Assembly (NCBI RefSeq): GCF_900188025.1
Contig: NZ_FZNO01000013.1
Span: 62,001 to 126,000 of the forward strand
From: Blastococcus mobilis
Lineage (GTDB): Bacteria > Actinomycetota > Actinomycetes > Mycobacteriales > Geodermatophilaceae
Reading direction: 5' to 3'
DNA length: 64,000 nt
Position numbers and translations under genes: made by a program
The notes under the pieces: model-generated
Database searches by the model: none
Told to the model about the DNA's origin: nothing
Seen by the model: only the letters and a program-made list of their open reading frames with translations
In this document: one piece after another, positions 48,862-58,997 of the stretch
How positions within the stretch are numbered: the stretch's first letter is position 1
Layout of the letters: each line of letters begins with the position of its first letter

Positions 48862-48895
48862 ACGCCCCGGGTCCGAAGGCCCCGGGGCGTTTTCC
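48862..48895 (+). terminator. attenuator terminator before chorismate mutase
   Basis: A 10-bp perfect stem, ACGCCCCGGG with CCCGGGGCGT, is followed directly by TTTCCGTTTC. It lies between the leader peptide and the chorismate mutase start, so it can only act as an attenuator or as a terminator of the acyltransferase gene. Confidence 0.85.
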
Positions 48896-48937
48896 GTTTC
48901 CGGGGTCCGACGGCCACCAGCACCCGAAGGACACCCG

Positions 48938-49222
48938 ATGAACACCCTGATCGCCTCCCCCGCCGCCGTCACCGGGAACGACGTGGAACGGATCGGCGAG
49001 CTGCGCAGCGCGATCGACGCGTGCGACGCCGAGATCATCGAGCTCGTACGGCGCCGCCTCACGATCTCGCAGGAGATCGGCGCGCTGCGTGCCGCGAGCG
49101 GCGGCACCCGGCTCTCCCTCTCCCGCGAGCAGCAGGTGCTCGCCCGCTTCCGTGACGCCCTCGGCCCGGACGGCGCCGCGCTCGGCATGATGCTGCTCCG
49201 CCAGGGCCGCGGCCGCCTCTGA
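48938..49222 (+). CDS. chorismate mutase (AroQ, intracellular type)
   Basis: Converts chorismate to prephenate for Phe and Tyr. About 94 residues, all helical, with IGELRSAIDACDAEIIELVRR (first-helix Arg), RRLTISQEIGALRAASGG and SREQQVLARF. Size and position next to pcrA match Rv0948c, the weak AroQ-delta enzyme that is activated by complex with DAHP synthase. GAAGGA lies 6 bases before ATG 48938; the ORF upstream of that is the attenuator region. Confidence 0.93.
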   Translation: MNTLIASPAAVTGNDVERIGELRSAIDACDAEIIELVRRRLTISQEIGALRAASGGTRLSLSREQQVLARFRDALGPDGAALGMMLLRQGRGRL

Positions 49223-49282
49223 AAGAGGACCTCACTGCCCCCCACCGCTCGCAAGCTCGCGGCCAGACCCTGCAGTGAGGCC
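49223..49282 (-). repeat. GAGCNTGCGA-loop hairpin element, copy 11
   Basis: Spans the gap between two convergent stops. Plus strand reads TGAAAGAGGACC at the chorismate mutase stop. Arms GGACCTCACTGC and GCAGTGAGGCC; minus-strand loop GAGCTTGCGA, inner stem GGCCGC with GCGGTG. Confidence 0.9.
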
Positions 49283-49576
49283 TCAAGGCACGGAACGCCA
49301 CACCAGCGAGTCCTCATCGCCCAGGGCCGACACCTCCAGAAGCGATCCGGGGCACGCGGTCTGCGCCTCGGCGCCCAGCGCATGACCGAGCTCCAGCGCC
49401 GCCTCGAGGTTCTCGGCGGGGCACTCGGTCGACACCCGGAGCAGCCCCCGTCCGGCCTCGCGCCAGATCCGCAGGTCGTCGTCCCCGGGCCGCACGAGGG
49501 CACCGATCGCGTCGACGGCGTCGTCGTCCAGCGGCTGTTCCGGTCGTAGCGCGACGAAGAGGGTGAAGGTGTCCAC
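49283..49576 (-). CDS. small hypothetical protein
   Basis: Not recognised. About 97 residues from GTG 49576 (VDTFTLFVALRPEQPLDDD); acidic, soluble, no cysteine cluster except one Cys in STECPAEN and one in TACPGS. Converges on chorismate mutase, with a hairpin element between the stops. The start is uncertain because the frame stays open to 49714. Confidence 0.6.
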   Translation of the reverse strand: MDTFTLFVALRPEQPLDDDAVDAIGALVRPGDDDLRIWREAGRGLLRVSTECPAENLEAALELGHALGAEAQTACPGSLLEVSALGDEDSLVWRSVP

Positions 49577-49703
49577 CGCGGCAGTCTGCCCGGCCCGATC
49601 CGTGCCGCATCCGGAGCGCCGCCCGCATGTCACATCCGCGACCGCTGTCTCGTCTTCATCGCATGGCCGACCACCCGGCCACACATCGATGGAGGACACC
49701 GAC

Positions 49704-49815
49704 ATGACGCGCATCCCGCTCGACCCGCCCCGCAGCCCGCTCTACCGCCTCGCCGAGCGGTACGCGCGCCGGACCTATGGCGTGATGCCCGACCCGGTCG
49801 CCGCCATGGCGCACC
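49704..49815 (+). pseudogene. truncated carboxymuconolactone decarboxylase-like gene
   Basis: GGAGGA stands 7 bases before ATG 49704. The protein begins MTRIPLDPPRSPLYRLAERY and continues ARRTYGVMPDPVAAMAH, the typical N-terminus of actinobacterial carboxymuconolactone decarboxylase family proteins (~180-200 residues). The homology stops after ~38 codons, exactly where a hairpin element begins; the frame then runs on through the element to 49889. The rest of the gene, including its CxxC active site, is missing. Confidence 0.65.
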
Positions 49816-49877
49816 CTCGTGCAGGGCCCGCCGCGAGCCTGCGAGCGGCGGAGGGCAGGAGGGTCCTTCTTCTAGGC
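49810..49877 (+). repeat. GAGCNTGCGA-loop hairpin element, copy 12
   Basis: Arms ACCCTCGTGC and GCAGGAGGGT (one mismatch), inner stem CCGCCGC with GCGGCGG, loop GAGCCTGCGA, tail GTCCTTCTTC. It sits at the break point of the truncated gene and 9 bases before the PIG-L start. Confidence 0.88.
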
Positions 49878-49885
49878 TCGCGCGG

Positions 49886-50620
49886 GTGACCCCACCCCTC
49901 ACCCGCATCCCCGCCGAGCACGTCGAGCGGGTCCTCTGCGTCCTCGCCCACCCCGACGACGTCGATTTCGGCTCCGCGGGCACGGTCGCGACCTGGACCA
50001 CCGGCGGGACGGAGGTCACCTACTGCATCCTGACCGACGGGGACGCCGGCGGATTCGACGAGACGCCACGCGAGCAGATGCCGATCCTGCGGCGGGCCGA
50101 GCAACAGGCCGCCGCATCGGCCGTCGGCGTCAGCGACGTCCGGTTCCTCGGCTACCCCGACGGACGGCTGGAGCTGACGCTGGACCTGCGGCGGGACATC
50201 AGCCGGGTCATCCGCCAGGTGCGGCCGCAGCGGGTCCTCACCACCTCGCCGGAGCGCTTCTGGGACCGGATCGGCGCCAGCCACCCCGACCACATGACCA
50301 CGGGAGAGGCGACCCTGCGGGCGGTCTACCCCGACGCTCGCAACCCCTTCGCCTTCCCGGAACTACTGACCGACGAGGGCCTGGAGGCCTGGACGGTGTC
50401 CGAGGTCTGGCTGGCTGCCAGCCCACGGGCGGACCACACCGTCGACGTCACCGACATGCTCGACCGCAAGCTGGCCGCGCTGCGCTCCCACGTGACCCAG
50501 GTCGGTCACATGCCCGATCTGGACGGCCTCGTGACCGATTGGATGGCCCAGACCGCGCAGCGCTTCGGCCTGCCCGGCGGCCGGCTCGCGGAGGCCTTCC
50601 ACGTCGTCCACACCGCCTGA
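49886..50620 (+). CDS. PIG-L family N-acetyl-hexosamine deacetylase
   Basis: Zn-dependent deacetylase of the LmbE/MshB superfamily, 244 residues. The metal site is CVLAHPDDVDF (residues ~18-28), with GASHPDHMTTGEA carrying the third ligand, and FLGYPDGRLE in between. Members act on GlcNAc-inositol, mycothiol precursors or conjugates; the exact substrate cannot be told. GTG 49886 comes directly after a hairpin element with a poor ribosome site. Confidence 0.92.
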   Translation: MTPPLTRIPAEHVERVLCVLAHPDDVDFGSAGTVATWTTGGTEVTYCILTDGDAGGFDETPREQMPILRRAEQQAAASAVGVSDVRFLGYPDGRLELTLDLRRDISRVIRQVRPQRVLTTSPERFWDRIGASHPDHMTTGEATLRAVYPDARNPFAFPELLTDEGLEAWTVSEVWLAASPRADHTVDVTDMLDRKLAALRSHVTQVGHMPDLDGLVTDWMAQTAQRFGLPGGRLAEAFHVVHTA

Positions 50621-50698
50621 TCCATCGGATCCTCTGCACGGTCCGGCCGGGTGGACCCGTTGGTCGCCGAGGCCCGCCGTCGAGGCACAGCCGAGGTG

Positions 50699-51370
50699 TC
50701 AGAGCAGGCGGTTGGTGGCCGCCCAGCGGGTGAGCTCGTTGCGGTTGGACAGCTGCAGCTTGCGCAGCACGTTGGACGCGTGCGACTCGACCGTCTTCAC
50801 CGAGATGAACAGCCGCGAGCCGATCTCCCGGTAGGTGTAGCCGCGGGCCAGCAGCTGCATGACCTCCCGCTCGCGGGAGCTGAGCAGGTCCAGCCCCGGG
50901 TCGGTCGCCTCCTCGGCGCGCTCCGGGACGGCCGAACCTCCGGCGGCGAACGCGTCGAGCACGAACCCGGCCAGCCGCGGGCTGAAGACGACGTCGCCCT
51001 CGGCGACCCTCCGGACGGCGTCGAGCAGATCGGAACCGGAGATCGTCTTGGTGACGTACCCGCGGGCACCGGCCCGGATGACGGCGATGACGTCCTCCGC
51101 CGCGTCGGACACCGACAGCGCGAGCCACTTCACCTCGGGCAGTTCCGCGCGCAGGGTCTCCAGCACCGTGCGGCCACCCCCGCCGGGCATGTGCACGTCG
51201 AGCAGGACGACGTCCGGCCGCGTGGCCCGGATGCCCTCGACCGCGGAGGCGACGTCGGCACCCTCGCCGACGAACGTGACGTCGTCGCCGAGCTCGGCAC
51301 GAACCCCTGCGCGGACCATCGCGTGGTCGTCGACCACGAACACCCGGGGCTGTCCGGTCGACATGGTCAC
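50699..51370 (-). CDS. LuxR-family response regulator
   Basis: Two-component DNA-binding regulator, 223 residues. The receiver domain has the acidic pair VVDDH, phosphorylated Asp in VVLLDVHMPG (about D58) and Lys in GYVTKTI. The C-terminal LuxR helix-turn-helix reads LSSREREVMQLLARGYTYRE and SVKTVESHASNVLRKL. GTG 51370 overlaps the kinase stop by 4 bases; ATG 51364 is an alternative. It is the partner of the PspC-type kinase encoded just upstream. Confidence 0.95.
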   Translation of the reverse strand: MTMSTGQPRVFVVDDHAMVRAGVRAELGDDVTFVGEGADVASAVEGIRATRPDVVLLDVHMPGGGGRTVLETLRAELPEVKWLALSVSDAAEDVIAVIRAGARGYVTKTISGSDLLDAVRRVAEGDVVFSPRLAGFVLDAFAAGGSAVPERAEEATDPGLDLLSSREREVMQLLARGYTYREIGSRLFISVKTVESHASNVLRKLQLSNRNELTRWAATNRLL

Positions 51371-52575
51371 GCGGCCGTCACCCGGGGGAGCACCAGCTCC
51401 ACCTCGGTCCCCTCTCCCGGCGCCGACCGGACGGCCGCCGTCCCGCCCATGCGTGTCAGGCGACCGCTGACCGAGTCGCGCAGGCCGCGCCGGTCGTCGG
51501 GCACCGTCGCCGGATCGAACCCCTTCCCCCGGTCGCGGACGTACACCGACACCCGGTCGGGCGTGACCTCGGTGTAGAGGTCGGCGGCGGTGGCGCCGGA
51601 GTGCTTGGCGGCGTTGACCAGTGCCTCACGGGTGGCCGCGCCGAGGGCGGCGAGCGCCTCGTCGACCGGGGCGTCGCCCACGACCACGGGATCCACGAGG
51701 AGCGCGTGGTCGCCCTCCACGTCGGCGACCATGCCGGCGACCAGGCCGGCCCAGGTGCCGCCCTCGCGGACGACCTCGGGGTCGTACAGCCATGCACGGA
51801 GCTCCCGTTCCTGGCTGCGGGCCAGCCGGCTGACCGCCTGCTGGTCGTCGGCATGCCGCTGGATCAGGGCGAGCGTCTGCAGCACCGAGTCGTGCAGGTG
51901 CGCGGCGACGGCAGCCCGCTCCTCCGAGCGGATCCGCGCCGTCCGTTCCTGCGCGCGGGAGTCCAGCAGCCGTCGCCAGATCGGCGCCGTCGCCAGGACG
52001 ACCCCGGTGAGGATGACCAGCGTCGCGGCGAAACCGTTGCGGGCGTTGGCGAGCTGGCCGGTGGTGGCCAGCAGCAGGATCACGCCTCCCGCCGCCAGGG
52101 CAGCTCCACCGGCCAGGGCCCACCGGACGCCGGGGAGCGAGAGCGTGCGGTCGGTGTCCAGCTGCCGCCAGATGACGGCCAGCCCGACCGCGACGAGAAC
52201 GAGGGGGAGCACCAGCGCGCCGTTGCTGAGCCGGGCGACCTGGCCCACGAGGACGACCGCGGCGAACCCGAGGACCGCCAGGACGAGCAGCTGCCGCTTC
52301 CCGGTGGGTGCCCCGAGGGTGAAGGCGCCGGGGGCCGGCTCCTCGGTGCCGGGAGCGGCCACCGGCATGGTCAGCCAGAGCAGCGCGTACATGACGACGC
52401 CGATGCCGGTGGTCGCCAGGACGACGAAGGCCACCCGCACGACCATCGGGTCCTGCCGCAGGTGCGCGGCCGTCCCGGCCGCGACGCCCGCGAGCAGCCG
52501 CCCGGACCGTGGGCGCGCCAGGGGCGGCCGGTCGGTCGCCGGGCGGAGCGACGCCCCGGTCGCAGTGGTGCTCAC
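51367..52575 (-). CDS. PspC-domain sensor histidine kinase
   Basis: About 402 residues. The N-terminal PspC domain (SGRLLAGVAAGTAAHLRQDP, VVLATTGIGVVMYALLWL) is followed by several helices, a HisKA_3 segment with the phosphorylated His in VAAHLHDSVLQTLALIQRH, and an ATPase domain (REALVNAAKHSGA, VRDRGKGFD, GLRDSVSGRLTRMGG). This is a LiaS/NarL-type kinase fused to an envelope-stress sensor domain. GTG 52575 is the likely start. It is divergent from a second PspC gene, suggesting a shared operator and autoregulation. Confidence 0.93.
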   Translation of the reverse strand: MSTTATGASLRPATDRPPLARPRSGRLLAGVAAGTAAHLRQDPMVVRVAFVVLATTGIGVVMYALLWLTMPVAAPGTEEPAPGAFTLGAPTGKRQLLVLAVLGFAAVVLVGQVARLSNGALVLPLVLVAVGLAVIWRQLDTDRTLSLPGVRWALAGGAALAAGGVILLLATTGQLANARNGFAATLVILTGVVLATAPIWRRLLDSRAQERTARIRSEERAAVAAHLHDSVLQTLALIQRHADDQQAVSRLARSQERELRAWLYDPEVVREGGTWAGLVAGMVADVEGDHALLVDPVVVGDAPVDEALAALGAATREALVNAAKHSGATAADLYTEVTPDRVSVYVRDRGKGFDPATVPDDRRGLRDSVSGRLTRMGGTAAVRSAPGEGTEVELVLPRVTAA

Positions 52576-52709
52576 GTACTCGATCGTCGCACCGGGCCCC
52601 CCGCCTCCGACACCGGTGATCACCCTGGAAGAGCAGTCCCGGCCGAACCAGGGTCGGATGGGGGCGTTCCCTGATGCATCGCGGGCGCCCCGGTCGGCAG
52701 TCTTCTGGC

Positions 52710-53654
52710 ATGACCTCCGCACCGCCCCCTGCGGCTCCACCCCCCCAGCCGCCCTCGCCCCAGCCGCCCTCCTGGCCGCCCCCGCCGCCCGGTCCGCCGT
52801 CGGCCCGCCCCCAGCTGCGCCGCAACCGCACGGACAAGATCCTCGGTGGCGTCAACGGCGGGCTGGCCGAGTACAGCGGCATCGACGCCCTGCTCTGGCG
52901 GGTCGGCTTCGTGGCCCTGACGCTCGCCGGGGGCGCCGGCGTCATCGTCTACCTGCTCCTCTGGGTCCTCATGCCCGCCGGCCCACGGCCGCACCCTGGC
53001 AGCGCGGTCGAGCTGCAGGAGAAGGCCCCGGTCGGCCCGCGGTCCCCCGTGCCCGGCGTGACGATCGCCGGGTTGCTCATCGTGGTCGGTCTCCTGGCTC
53101 TGGTGACCAACGTCAGCGACTGGGACATCCCGGCCCGCGGGTTCTTCGGGTCCGCACTGCTGGTGGTCGGACTCGGCCTCGTCGCGGCAGCCTTCACCCG
53201 CGGCCGCACCGCTCGCGGTGGCCTCATCGCCCTCGGCGTCGTCCTCTCGGCCGCCCTGATCACCTCCACGGCGGACTGGCACGGCGCCCGGGAAGGCATG
53301 GGCGACCGGACCTACCGGCCGGCCACCGCCGCCGAGGTCCGCGACGTGTACCGCGGTGGCGTCGGTGACATGACCATCGACCTGACCCGGCTCGACCGGG
53401 GGTTCTCCGGCGGCCCGGTGACCACCCGGATCGAGCACGGCGTCGGCGACCTGGAGATCGTGGTGCCGCGCTCGGCCGACGTGCGGCTGGACGTCGAGCA
53501 CGGTCCCGGCGACGTCCAGGTCTTCGACCGCGGGTCCGACACCGAGGGCTTCTTCCCCGGCGAAGGCTCCCGGTCCTGGACCGACGACGGCGAGCCCGAG
53601 TTCGTCCTGTCGATCAACTCCGGTTTCGGAGACGTGGAGGTGTCCCGTGACTGA
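52710..53654 (+). CDS. PspC-domain membrane protein with LiaF-like C-terminus
   Basis: About 314 residues. A Pro-rich N-terminus leads to a PspC domain (KILGGVNGGLAEYSGIDALL, GVIVYLLLWVLMPAG), two or three further helices (VTIAGLLIVVGLLALVTN, GSALLVVGLGLVAAAF), then a beta-rich extracytoplasmic domain (GGVGDMTIDLTRL, IEHGVGDLEIVVP, VEHGPGDVQVF, INSGFGDVEV), the repeating G-V/F-G-D pattern seen in LiaF/DUF4097-like adhesin folds. It is divergent from the PspC kinase; together they look like an envelope-stress sensing set. Confidence 0.88.
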   Translation: MTSAPPPAAPPPQPPSPQPPSWPPPPPGPPSARPQLRRNRTDKILGGVNGGLAEYSGIDALLWRVGFVALTLAGGAGVIVYLLLWVLMPAGPRPHPGSAVELQEKAPVGPRSPVPGVTIAGLLIVVGLLALVTNVSDWDIPARGFFGSALLVVGLGLVAAAFTRGRTARGGLIALGVVLSAALITSTADWHGAREGMGDRTYRPATAAEVRDVYRGGVGDMTIDLTRLDRGFSGGPVTTRIEHGVGDLEIVVPRSADVRLDVEHGPGDVQVFDRGSDTEGFFPGEGSRSWTDDGEPEFVLSINSGFGDVEVSRD

Positions 53655-53946
53655 CTACAGCGAGTTCCCCACCACGCCCACCGCGTGGCAGGAGCAGCAG
53701 CTGCAGGACTGGCAGACCGTCACCCCGCTGTCGACCGAGGACGTCGAGCCGGCTCCCCGCCGGGCGGTGGACCTGGGCGCCCTCATCCCCGGCGTGTTCT
53801 TCATCGTCCTGGCCATCACCCTGATGGCCGGCGTGAACCTCCCGCTCGAGATGTGGGAGGACGGCGGCTTCGTCTGGGCCCTGCTCATCGGCGGTGGGAT
53901 CGCACTGCTGGTCTCGGAGTTGAAGAAGGCCCGCCGCCGGACCTGA
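53647..53946 (+). CDS. small membrane protein in PspC operon
   Basis: 99 residues with a Thr/Gln-rich N-terminus and two hydrophobic segments (LGALIPGVFFIVLAITLMAG, FVWALLIGGGIALLVSEL). GTG 53647 overlaps the PspC gene end by 8 bases, so it is coupled to it. Not recognised as a named family. Confidence 0.8.
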   Translation: MTDYSEFPTTPTAWQEQQLQDWQTVTPLSTEDVEPAPRRAVDLGALIPGVFFIVLAITLMAGVNLPLEMWEDGGFVWALLIGGGIALLVSELKKARRRT

Positions 53947-53958
53947 ACACGGGGAGCG

Positions 53959-54032
53959 GACGTGCTGGAACGGCCCCGCTGCAGGGGCCCGCGCCGAGCC
54001 TGCGAGGCGTGGGGGGGCAGCGGGGTCCTTCT
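53959..54032 (+). repeat. GAGCNTGCGA-loop hairpin element, copy 13
   Basis: Preceded by GACGTGCTGGAAC, also found before copy 15. Arms GGCCCCGCTGC and GCAGCGGGGTCC; inner stem CCCGCGCC with GGCGTGGG (covaried), loop GAGCCTGCGA, tail GTCCTTCTATT. It lies between convergent genes and abuts the guaA stop. Confidence 0.9.
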
Positions 54033-55593
54033 ATTCCCACTCGATGGTGCCCGGCGGCTTGCTGGTGACGTCCAGCGTCACCCGGTTGACCTCGCGCACC
54101 TCGTTGGTGATCCGGGTCGAGATCTTCGCCAGCACGTCGTAGGGCAGCCGGGTCCAGTCGGCAGTCATGGCGTCCTCGCTGGACACCGGCCGCAGCACGA
54201 TCGGGTGTCCGTAGGTGCGCCCGTCACCCTGGACCCCGACCGACCGGACGTCGGCCAGCAGCACGACCGGGCACTGCCAGATCTCGCGGTCGAGCTTCGC
54301 CGCGGTCAGCTCGGCCCGGACGATCGCGTCGGCCTTACGCAGGATGTCCAGCCGCTCCTGGGTCACCTCGCCGACGATCCGGATGCCGAGGCCCGGGCCC
54401 GGGAAGGGCTGGCGCCACACCATCGCCTCGGGCAGCCCCAGCTGCAGCCCGACCTCGCGGACCTCGTCCTTGAAGAGCGTCCGCAGCGGCTCGACAAGCC
54501 GGAACTGCAGGTCCTCGGGCAGCCCGCCGACGTTGTGGTGGCTCTTGATGTTCGCCGTCCCGCTGCCACCGCCGGACTCGACGACGTCGGGGTAGAGCGT
54601 GCCCTGCACGAGGAAATCGACGGTGTCGCCGTGCTCCTTCGCGTCGCCGACGACGTCGAGGGCGGCCTGCTCGAAGACGCGGATGAACTCGCGGCCGATG
54701 ATCTTGCGCTTCTCCTCGGGGTCGGAGACGCCCTTCAGCGCGGTCAGGAACTGCTCGCGGGCGTCGACCACCCGCAGGTCGACGCCGGTGACCGCGACGA
54801 AGTCCCGCTCGATCTGCTCGGTCTCGCCCTCACGCATGAGCCCGTGGTCGACGTAGACGCAGGTGAGCCGGTCACCGATGGCCCGCTGGACGAGCGCGGC
54901 CGCGACGGCGGAGTCGACGCCGCCGGACAGCGCGCACAGCGCCCGCCCCTCACCGATCTGGGCGCGGATCTGCTCGACCTGCTCCTCGACGACGTTGGCC
55001 ATCGTCCAGGTCGGCTCCAGCCCGGCGATGTCGAAGAGGAAGTGCTCGAGCACGGTCTGCCCGTGCGCGGTGTGCCGCACCTCGGGGTGGAACTGCACTC
55101 CGGCGAGCTTGCGGTCGACGTCCTCGAAGGCCGCCACCGGGGCACCGGTCGACGTCGCGGTGACGGTGAACCCGGGCGGGGCCTCGCTGACGGCGTCCCC
55201 ATGGCTCATCCAGACCGACTGCTCCACCGGCAGCGAGCCGAAGAGCCGCCCGCCGGTGGTGATGGTCAGCGGCGTTCCGCCGTACTCCCGGTCGCCGGTG
55301 TGGGCGACCTCTCCCCCGAGGCTCTGGGCCATCGCCTGGAAGCCGTAGCAGATGCCGAAGGCCGGGACGCCGGCCTCGAACAGGACCGGGTCGACCTGCG
55401 GAGCGCCGGGTGCGTACACGCTGGAGGGGCCACCGGACAGGACGATGGCGGCCGGGTTGCGGGCGACGATCTCCTCGGCCGGGACCTCGGAGGAGACGAT
55501 CTCGGAGTAGACCCCGGCCTCCCGGACGCGCCGGGCGATCAGCTGCGCGTACTGGGCGCCGAAGTCGACGACGAGGACGGTCGGGAAGTCCAT
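54031..55593 (-). CDS. guaA: GMP synthase (glutamine-hydrolysing)
   Basis: Makes GMP from XMP. 520 residues: an N-terminal glutaminase with Cys in [12 protein letters not shown] and His/Glu in [10 protein letters not shown], then the ATP pyrophosphatase loop LSGGVDSAV and the dimerisation domain ending [12 protein letters not shown] 55593 shares one base with the guaB3 stop (TGATG). It is the last gene of the guaB-guaB3-guaA operon. Confidence 0.98.
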   Translation of the reverse strand: MDFPTVLVVDFGAQYAQLIARRVREAGVYSEIVSSEVPAEEIVARNPAAIVLSGGPSSVYAPGAPQVDPVLFEAGVPAFGICYGFQAMAQSLGGEVAHTGDREYGGTPLTITTGGRLFGSLPVEQSVWMSHGDAVSEAPPGFTVTATSTGAPVAAFEDVDRKLAGVQFHPEVRHTAHGQTVLEHFLFDIAGLEPTWTMANVVEEQVEQIRAQIGEGRALCALSGGVDSAVAAALVQRAIGDRLTCVYVDHGLMREGETEQIERDFVAVTGVDLRVVDAREQFLTALKGVSDPEEKRKIIGREFIRVFEQAALDVVGDAKEHGDTVDFLVQGTLYPDVVESGGGSGTANIKSHHNVGGLPEDLQFRLVEPLRTLFKDEVREVGLQLGLPEAMVWRQPFPGPGLGIRIVGEVTQERLDILRKADAIVRAELTAAKLDREIWQCPVVLLADVRSVGVQGDGRTYGHPIVLRPVSSEDAMTADWTRLPYDVLAKISTRITNEVREVNRVTLDVTSKPPGTIEWE

Positions 55594-56729
55594 CAGTCCG
55601 CCCGACCCCCGAGGACCAGGTCGACCCGCTGGAATTCCTTGAGGTCGCGGTAACCGGTCTTGGCCATCGTCCGAGCCAAGGCACCGAAGAGGTTGGTGCG
55701 CCCGTCGGAGGTCTCCGCCGGGCCGAGCAGCACCTGCTCCAGCGAGCCGACCGGACCGACCGGCGCAGACGTGCCACCCCGCGGCAGTCGCGGGTGCGCG
55801 GCCACGGAGTCCCACCAGATCCCGCCGGCCGGGGCCTCCGCGGCGATCCGCAGCGGCTCGCCCAGCTGGACGGCGTCCGCACCACAGGCCAGGGCCCGGG
55901 CGATGGCCCCGCTGGTCTCGATCCGGCCGTTGGCGATGACGTGCACGTACCGGCCGCCGGTCTCGTCCAGGTAGTCGCGACGGGCGGCCGCGGCGTCGGC
56001 GATGGCGCTGGCCAGCGGCACGCGGATGCCCATGACGGCGTCACCGGTGGAGAAGCTGTCCGCTCCCACGCCGACGATGACGCCCGCGGCGCCCGTCCGC
56101 ATGAGGTGCAGGGCGGTCGTGTAGTTCGCCGCGCCTCCGACGATCACCGGGACGTCGAGGTCGGCGATGAACTGCTTGAGGTTCAGGGCGTCGCCCTGCG
56201 TCGTCACGTGCTCGGCGGACACGATCGTGCCCTGGATGACCAGCAGGTCGACCCCGGCACCCAGCGCCACCGGCGCGAGCTGCTCGGTGTGCTGCGGGGA
56301 GACACGCACGGCCGTCGTCGCCCCGGCGTCGCGCATCTCCTCGATCCGCGCCGCGATCAGCTCCGGCTTGACCGGCTCGGCGTAGACGTCCTGGAGCAGC
56401 GACACCGGAGGGGCGTCCGGGCCGGCGGCGTCCCGGAGCTTGCGGTACACCGGCTCGGGGTCCTCGTACCGGGTCCACAGGCCCTCGGCGTTGAGCACGC
56501 CGAGCCCGCCGGCCTTGCCGACGGCGACCGCCGTCGCCGGGCTGATGACGGCGTCGGAGGGGCTGGCCACCAGCGGGATCTCGAAGCGGAAGGCGTCGAT
56601 CTGCCAGGCGGTCGAGACGTCGTCGACGTCGCGGGTGCGCCGGGAGGGGACGATCGAGACCTCGTCGAGGTCGTAGCCCTGCCGGGCGAACCGGTTGAGA
56701 CCGATCTCGACGGTGTCGCGTGCGCTCAT
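55593..56729 (-). CDS. guaB3: GuaB3 family IMP dehydrogenase-related protein, catalytic Cys absent
   Basis: 378 residues, an IMPDH-fold barrel without CBS domains. The start ([20 protein letters not shown]) and the stretch [20 protein letters not shown] are typical of GuaB3. Where IMPDH has the catalytic loop GPGSICTTR, this protein reads [15 protein letters not shown] (about residues 220-234), with Ser in place of the nucleophilic Cys. The flanking barrel is intact. Its role beside guaB and guaA is unknown; it may be regulatory or use a different chemistry. One base separates it from the guaB stop. Confidence 0.92.
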   Translation of the reverse strand: MSARDTVEIGLNRFARQGYDLDEVSIVPSRRTRDVDDVSTAWQIDAFRFEIPLVASPSDAVISPATAVAVGKAGGLGVLNAEGLWTRYEDPEPVYRKLRDAAGPDAPPVSLLQDVYAEPVKPELIAARIEEMRDAGATTAVRVSPQHTEQLAPVALGAGVDLLVIQGTIVSAEHVTTQGDALNLKQFIADLDVPVIVGGAANYTTALHLMRTGAAGVIVGVGADSFSTGDAVMGIRVPLASAIADAAAARRDYLDETGGRYVHVIANGRIETSGAIARALACGADAVQLGEPLRIAAEAPAGGIWWDSVAAHPRLPRGGTSAPVGPVGSLEQVLLGPAETSDGRTNLFGALARTMAKTGYRDLKEFQRVDLVLGGRAD

Positions 56730-56730
56730 G

Positions 56731-58781
<2,051 letters not shown>

Positions 58782-58790
58782 GCCCCGGAA

Positions 58791-58966
58791 AGCACTGATC
58801 GCGCCGAGTGGGCCCTGAGGGGTCCGCGCAGGCGCGATGCTGCGGCTCCGCGTTCAGGGGTACGGCTCCTGGTCGCGGAGCACCGATCGCGCCGAGTGGG
58901 CCCCGGAGGGGTCCGCGCAGGCGCGATGCAGCGGCTCCGCGTTCAGGGGTACGGCTCCTAATCGCG
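58791..58966 (+). repeat. 88-bp tandem repeat, two copies (second hairpin family)
   Basis: Two near-identical units (58791-58878 and 58879-58966). Each contains ATCGCGCC ... GGCGCGAT arms (58798/58831 and 58886/58920) around GGGCCC ... GGGGTCC, then GCGGCTCCGCG and CAGGGGTACGGCTCCT. It lies downstream of both DUF5319 and the BldM-like gene and may serve as their terminator. Confidence 0.9.
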
Positions 58967-58997
58967 GTGTGATCCGGAGGATCACAGTGTCATTGCG

